Of a stretch of 9,315 bases of DNA, positions 5,997 through 9,315 are shown in pieces. Both the position numbers and the translations under genes were made by a program. The notes beneath the pieces are model-generated. The model was not told the DNA's origin. It did not search any database and saw only the letters and a list, made by a program, of their open reading frames with translations. Positions within the stretch are counted from its first letter, which is position 1. Each line of letters opens with the position of its first letter. The stretch covers positions 1 through 9,315 of the forward strand of contig JBHEOL010000167.1 in NCBI GenBank assembly GCA_046261635.1, read 5' to 3'. The DNA is from JBHEPS01 sp046261635. Lineage in GTDB: Bacteria > Acidobacteriota > Thermoanaerobaculia > Gp7-AA8.

Positions 5997-6317
5997 ATGC
6001 CCTTTGCCCCCCTCCAATCCGACGTCCACTCCTGGATCTCCCGGTTCGAGGAAGGCTACTGGCGGCCGCTCTCGATGCTCGCGCGCGTGACCGAGGAGGT
6101 TGGTGAGCTCGCGCGGGAGCTGAATCACCGGTACGGCGAGAAGCCGAAGAAAACGGACGAGCCGGAGGGGGACCTCCCGATGGAGATCGCCGACATCATG
6201 TTCGTCCTTCTCGCGCTCGCGAACTCGCTCGAGATCGACATGGACGAGGCGTGGGAGCGGATGCTGGAGAAGTACAAAACGCGTGATGGCGAGCGGTGGA
6301 CGCCGAGGACGCCGTAA
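5997..6317 (+). CDS. MazG-like nucleotide pyrophosphohydrolase
   Basis: The 106-residue product fits the MazG/all-alpha NTP pyrophosphohydrolase fold, whose members cleave nucleoside triphosphates to monophosphate and pyrophosphate in a magnesium-dependent reaction, often clearing non-canonical nucleotides. The metal-binding signature is present as E33-E34-x-x-E37 in VTEEVGELARELNHRYGEKP and E63-x-x-D66 in PMEIADIMFVLLALAN. The tail (AWERMLEKYKTRDGERW) is typical of short single-domain MazG proteins such as Bacillus YpjD. The ATG at 5997 has GGAG 5 nt upstream; the long open frame extending upstream overlaps the preceding gene in another frame and is a shadow. It is probably co-transcribed with the CNB-fold gene. 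Confidence 0.9.
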   Translation: MPFAPLQSDVHSWISRFEEGYWRPLSMLARVTEEVGELARELNHRYGEKPKKTDEPEGDLPMEIADIMFVLLALANSLEIDMDEAWERMLEKYKTRDGERWTPRTP

Positions 6318-6318
6318 C

Positions 6319-6385
6319 GGCGCCCTGCGGCCGCCCGGACCCGTCCTATCGCGCCGGACGGGATTCCTGGCGCCCGCAGGGCGCC
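6319..6385 (+). terminator. Long GC-rich hairpin after the MazG-like gene
   Basis: A perfect 12-bp stem GGCGCCCTGCGG (6319-6330) with CCGCAGGGCGCC (6374-6385) encloses a second stem CCCGTCC (6340-6346) with GGACGGG (6356-6362). It starts 2 nt after the stop codon. There is no T-run, so intrinsic termination is uncertain; it may stabilise the 3' end or be a dispersed palindromic repeat. Confidence 0.6.
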
Positions 6386-6422
6386 CCTACGTCCGCGGCT
6401 CCAGCCCGCTTCTGCTAACATA

Positions 6423-7124
6423 ATGGGTCCGATGAAGCGCCTCCTCGCTGCGGTAGCCCTCGTCCTGATGGCGATGCCGGCTCTCGCCGGCGTGAAGCTC
6501 GTGGTGCGGAGCGACGGCTCGAAGGCGATCGTGAACGACGGGAAGGTCGCGGCCACCGGCATTTCCGAGTCGAGCCTCCGGTGGCTCGCCCGCCAGCGAA
6601 ACCGCGAGTCGCGCTACGACGCGATCATCGATCGCTACTCCGAGGCGTACGGTGTCGATCCCGTGCTCGTGCGTGCGGTGATCCAGGTCGAATCGAACTT
6701 CAATCCCGCCGTCGTCTCCACCAAGGGAGCGCGAGGCCTGATGCAGCTGATGCCCGAGACGGCCAAGCGGTTTCGCGTGACGAAGATTCACGATCCCGAG
6801 CAGAACATCCGCGGCGGGATCGCCTACCTCGCGTTCCTGCGCACGCTCCATCCCGGAGATCTCCGCCTCGTGCTCGCCTCCTACAACGCCGGGGAAAATG
6901 CCGTGAAGCGCTACCGAGGCATTCCGCCGTATCGAGAGACCCAGCTGTACGTTCAGAAGGCGCTCACGGTCTATCACGGCCGTCCGTACGGTGGCGGCGC
7001 GATCTCGGTCCGCCCGAAGCAGCCCTCGAGCAGTCTGGGCGGCGGGTTCCGCGAGCAGCCCCCGCAACTCCCTCCTTATGCCGGCGTGGCCGCCGCGGGG
7101 ATGGTGAGGACGCTTTCGCAGTAG
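6423..7124 (+). CDS. Secreted lytic murein transglycosylase (SLT family)
   Basis: Lytic transglycosylases cut peptidoglycan glycan strands, leaving 1,6-anhydro-muramic acid ends. The 233-residue product begins with a signal peptide (MKRLLAAVALVLMAMPALA, cleavage near residue 22) and so acts in the periplasm. After a short 25-65 region comes the SLT domain: catalytic Glu90 in AVIQVESNFNP, then GARGLMQLMPETA (102-114), DPEQNIRGGIAYL, and the LASYNAGENAV motif (151-161) with IPPYRETQLYV. The Gly/Pro-rich C-terminal tail (188-233) looks unstructured. Start is uncertain: ATG at 6423 or at 6432, neither with a clear ribosome binding site; a TGCTAACAT extended -10-like element at 6413-6421 would favour 6432. 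The stop codon lies inside the first unit of a 7-bp tandem array. Confidence 0.93.
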   Translation: MGPMKRLLAAVALVLMAMPALAGVKLVVRSDGSKAIVNDGKVAATGISESSLRWLARQRNRESRYDAIIDRYSEAYGVDPVLVRAVIQVESNFNPAVVSTKGARGLMQLMPETAKRFRVTKIHDPEQNIRGGIAYLAFLRTLHPGDLRLVLASYNAGENAVKRYRGIPPYRETQLYVQKALTVYHGRPYGGGAISVRPKQPSSSLGGGFREQPPQLPPYAGVAAAGMVRTLSQ

Positions 7125-7276
7125 TTCTCAGTTCTCAGTTCGCGGTTCTCTGAGGTTCCTGCCCGCAATCTCGATTCCGGAAAATCCGACGTGTGATCCG
7201 CGGTCTGGAGCGAGGGCGCGCCGGGCCCTTCCGCCGGAGAGCGGAGAACCTGGAACCGAACGAGGAACCGGGAACG
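7123..7276. repeat. Inverted pair of 7-bp tandem arrays (RGTTCTC / GGAACCN)
   Basis: Four 7-bp units, AGTTCTC twice, AGTTCGC and GGTTCTC, run from 7123 to 7150 and begin within the TAG stop of the transglycosylase gene. Further on, 7244-7276 carries degenerate inverted units built on GAACC in a roughly 7-bp phase (GAGAACC, TGGAACC, GAACGAG, GAACCGG, GAAC). The arms are more diverged than in the other arrays. The spacer is about 90 nt. The right arm leads directly into the candidate promoter of the next gene. Confidence 0.75.
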
Positions 7277-7280
7277 AATG

Positions 7281-7286
7281 TAGAAT
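7281..7286 (+). promoter_or_regulatory. Candidate -10 box for the TPR-AIM24 gene
   Basis: TAGAAT at 7281-7286 lies 12 nt before the ATG at 7299, which would give a very short leader of about 6 nt. No -35 is seen; the repeat arm occupies that position. A motif-only call. Confidence 0.35.
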
Positions 7287-7298
7287 CTCCTCAGCATC

Positions 7299-8561
7299 AT
7301 GCCTTCGGCCGATACCCGCGTTCCACCCCCGTTCGATCAGGGCGTGTTCCTGCTCCACTACAACCGTGGACGGGAGGCGTTCCAGGACGGGCGCTACGGC
7401 GAGGCGCGCCAGCAGCTGGAGTCGGCGCAGCGGCTGCGGCCGAACGACTCGGACGTGCTGAACCTGCTCGGGCTCGTCTATTTCAAGACCAGCGCGTTCC
7501 CCGAGGCGGAAGTCATTTATCGGCGCCTCGTCGAAGAGAACCCCAACGTCTTCATTCTTCACTCGAACCTCGGGCTGATCCTCTTCAAGCAGGAAAAGCT
7601 GGACGACGCGGAGCGGCACCTGTTGCGGGCGATCGAGCTGCGCCCCAACTACTCGAAATCGCACCTCTACCTCGGGCTCCTGTACAAGATGAAGAAAAAG
7701 CAGGGGCTTGCGCTCGAGCACCTTCGGTTCGCGGGCGCCGACAAGGCCGCCACCGAGGTCGAGCAGGAGATGAAGGCGACCGCGCCGCGCCCCGTCGCGC
7801 CGCAACCTTCCGTCGCCGCGCGGCAGCGGCCGGGGGTGTCACCAGCTGCCCCGAAGGAGCCCGAGCCGTTTCCCGACTCCGCCCCCCCGGCGGCCGCGCA
7901 GACGGCGGCTCGCAAACTTCAGGAAGCCGTCGACGAGACGCAGCTGAGTGAGGAGAAGCGCATCGACCTCGGGCGCAGGATCGAGGGCGCCTCGCGCACC
8001 TTCTCGCTCCACGAAAACGGATTTCTCGAGATCAATTTCGACCGGAGTGTCCACGTCAAGCGGGGGACGATCTCGAGCTATTCGGGGAACCTGAAGTTCG
8101 CTGCCGAATCGGGCCTCGAGGGAACGACCGCGGCGACGCTGGTCCGCGCCCAGGGAAACGGGAAGATCTTCGTCTACGACAAAGGACGGAAGGCGTTCCT
8201 GCTCGACCTGAACGACGAGTTCATCTTCGTCGAGGGGGGCAACCTCCTCGCTCTCGAGGAGTCGCTCGCCTACCGCCTCGAACCGATCTACGACACCGCC
8301 TACCAGAAGAAGATCGACACCGTGAAGATCTTCGGGAAGGGCTCGCTCGCGATCTCGACCTCCATCGAGCCCCTCACGATGCGCGTCACGCGCGAGTATC
8401 CGCTCTCGATCTCCTCGAACGCCCTCGTCGCGTGGACCGGAGCGCTCATCCCGACGGTCATGGAGCAGGACGACGAGCTCGCCGACATCATGATCGCGGG
8501 CGGCGACCAGGGGTTCAAGATCCGGTTCGAAGGCGAGGGCGTCGTCGTCGCGGAGCAGTAG
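7299..8561 (+). CDS. TPR-repeat protein with C-terminal AIM24 domain
   Basis: The 420-residue product joins two domains. Residues about 18-145 are three to four tetratricopeptide repeats (for example GREAFQDGRYGEARQQLESAQRLRPND, then LLGLVYFKTSAFPEAEVIYRRLVEENPN, then NLGLILFKQEKLDDAERHLLRAIELRPN), a protein-interaction scaffold. A Pro/Ala-rich linker (about 160-205) follows. Residues about 230-418 match the AIM24/TerD-neighbour beta-rich family known from yeast Aim24 and bacterial homologues: VHVKRGTISSYSGNLKF, GKIFVYDKGRKAFLLDLNDEFIFVEGGNLLALEESL and LVAWTGALIP. There is no signal peptide, so it is probably cytoplasmic. Biochemical role is unknown; a scaffold function is inferred from the TPRs. 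The start ATG at 7299 has no clear ribosome binding site (AATCTCCTC precedes it). The stop is followed at once by a tandem array. Confidence 0.87.
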   Translation: MPSADTRVPPPFDQGVFLLHYNRGREAFQDGRYGEARQQLESAQRLRPNDSDVLNLLGLVYFKTSAFPEAEVIYRRLVEENPNVFILHSNLGLILFKQEKLDDAERHLLRAIELRPNYSKSHLYLGLLYKMKKKQGLALEHLRFAGADKAATEVEQEMKATAPRPVAPQPSVAARQRPGVSPAAPKEPEPFPDSAPPAAAQTAARKLQEAVDETQLSEEKRIDLGRRIEGASRTFSLHENGFLEINFDRSVHVKRGTISSYSGNLKFAAESGLEGTTAATLVRAQGNGKIFVYDKGRKAFLLDLNDEFIFVEGGNLLALEESLAYRLEPIYDTAYQKKIDTVKIFGKGSLAISTSIEPLTMRVTREYPLSISSNALVAWTGALIPTVMEQDDELADIMIAGGDQGFKIRFEGEGVVVAEQ

Positions 8562-8593
8562 GGTCTGGGGGTCTAGGGGTCTAGGAGTCCCCC
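8562..8593 (+). repeat. One-sided 8-bp tandem array (RGTCTAGG)
   Basis: Four 8-bp units, GGTCTGGG, GGTCTAGG twice and AGTCCCCC, start at the first base after the TAG stop of the TPR-AIM24 gene. The unit is the same as in the array after rny (2910-2957). No inverse CCTAGAC arm is found in the following 360 nt, unlike the other arrays. Confidence 0.85.
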
Positions 8594-8890
8594 TCTCCCC
8601 AGCCCTCTCCCCGCCTTGCGTGGCCGCATGAACGGAAGGCGAGCCGCGGAGCGGCGATATCGTCTAGCCCGGGGCGTGAGCCCCGGGGCTGGGGAATCGC
8701 CCACGTGTGATGAGCCCCGTAGGGGCGACATCGTGTGCTCATTCGTCTTCGGACGATGTCGCCCCTACGGGGCTCGACGGCGTTCGCCGCGCCGTCATCC
8801 CGGGGCTGACGCCCCGGGCTAGACGATTCCGCGCCTACGGCGCTGGCAGGACTAGGAACACAGGCGTCAGCCCAGGCAGGGAGAGGGGGA
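8588..8890. repeat. Three nested inverted repeats between convergent genes
   Basis: Outer arms: TCCCCCTCTCCC (8588-8599) and GGGAGAGGGGGA (8879-8890), 12 bp perfect. Middle arms: 8659-8687 and 8799-8827, 29 bp with one mismatch; each arm is itself a hairpin of CCCGGGGC with GCCCCGGG around a 4-nt loop (GTGA on the left, TGAC on the right). Inner arms: 8712-8734 and 8753-8775, 23 bp perfect, with an 18-nt loop. Small hairpins GCCGC-GGA-GCGGC (8643-8655) and GCGCC-TAC-GGCGC (8831-8843) flank the middle arms. The paired palindromes resemble REP/BIME elements in design. The rest of the 388-nt gap (8891-8949) shows nothing recognisable. Confidence 0.85.
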
Positions 8891-8949
8891 TGGTCGGCGC
8901 GGCGGGATCGGAACCGTTCGAAGGTCGGACGCTCGAGACGCCCGAGACG

Positions 8950-9315
8950 CTACCCGCCGCCGGCCTGTCCGGTGAACTTGAGCAGGGTCGGGACGAGGAT
9001 GAAGAGCTGGATCGCGTCGAAGACGCCGTGCGCCACGATGCAGGGCCAGAGGTTGCGCGTCCGATAGAAGGTGATGCCGATGATCAGCGAGACGACGGTC
9101 ACGCCGATCAGCAGGAGTGGCTGGCCGTAGCCTGCGTGGGAGATCGCGAAGAGGATCGTCGAGAGCAAAAGGCCGACGCGCTTCTGGAGCCAGCCGCGGA
9201 AGAACGCCTCCTCGACCGTCATCGCCGAGAAGACGATGATCGCCTTCTTCCAGAGAGGGAGAGCGGCCATCCAGGGGATGACGGGGGAGGGCTGCGCATC
9301 CTCCGGCAGCATGCC
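8950..9315 (-). CDS. CPBP-family (CAAX/Abi) intramembrane metalloprotease, N-terminal part outside the window
   Basis: These are multi-pass membrane proteases related to eukaryotic Rce1; bacterial members process or regulate membrane-associated peptides and sometimes give bacteriocin immunity. The readable C-terminal 121 residues hold all three motifs of the family: EEAFFRG (EExxxR), FAISHAGYG (FxxxH), and HGVFDA (HxxxD), which supply the glutamates, histidines and aspartate at the active site. Hydrophobic stretches (LLLSTILFAISHA, LLLIGVTVVSLIIGITF, IVAHGVFDAIQLFILV) are membrane helices. An in-frame ATG is at 9312, but the frame is open to the edge and the family usually has several more helices, so the true start is probably outside the window. 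It is convergent with the TPR-AIM24 gene. Substrate unknown. Confidence 0.92.
   Translation of the reverse strand, partial: GMLPEDAQPSPVIPWMAALPLWKKAIIVFSAMTVEEAFFRGWLQKRVGLLLSTILFAISHAGYGQPLLLIGVTVVSLIIGITFYRTRNLWPCIVAHGVFDAIQLFILVPTLLKFTGQAGGG

Noticed and set aside
6343..6350. GTCCTATC after the MazG-like gene as a stray unit of the 555-682 array
   Set aside because: A single 8-mer copy inside an unrelated hairpin loop is plausibly chance.

Overview
This is a GC-rich bacterial chromosome segment carrying eight complete protein genes, two genes cut by the window edges (nuoB on the left, a CPBP-family protease on the right) and one structured RNA that I read as 6S RNA. No tRNA, rRNA, CRISPR, transposase or phage gene is visible. 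The content (complex I, zapA-6S RNA-rny-ymdB, a secreted lytic transglycosylase, a TPR-AIM24 protein) and the habit of filling gene gaps with short tandem arrays suggest a Gram-negative, Acidobacteriota-like or deltaproteobacterial-like genome. That placement is an inference and has not been tested by any search.

Layout. At 1-425 (minus) lies the 5' part of nuoB, with a good sigma70-type promoter at 469-497. At 743-3913 (plus) lies a housekeeping block: zapA, 6S RNA, rny (RNase Y) and ymdB (phosphodiesterase), followed by an overlapping degenerate glycosyltransferase-like gene to 4563. RNase Y and YmdB are linked in RNA turnover in Bacillus, and zapA next to 6S RNA is a widespread pairing. 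At 4873-5247 (minus) is a short AraC-type DNA-binding protein with its own terminator. Divergent from it, at 5473-6317 (plus), is a pair encoding a cyclic-nucleotide-binding-fold protein and a MazG-like pyrophosphohydrolase. Then come a lytic transglycosylase (6423-7124), a TPR-AIM24 protein (7299-8561) and, convergent with it, the partial CPBP protease (8950-9315).

The most unusual aspect is the DNA between genes. Four gaps (about 555-682, 2910-3098, 4555-4813 and 7123-7276) have the same design with different sequences: a tandem array of 7-, 8- or 9-bp units, a spacer, then the same units in inverted orientation, so that the RNA would fold into a long hairpin. A fifth gap (8562-8890) has a one-sided array of the same 8-bp family seen at 2910, followed by three nested inverted repeats. 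The arrays after rny, the glycosyltransferase-like gene, the transglycosylase and the TPR-AIM24 gene all begin within about 6 nt of the stop codon or overlap it. They may be transcript-end elements, substrates of an unknown replication-based amplification process, or both.
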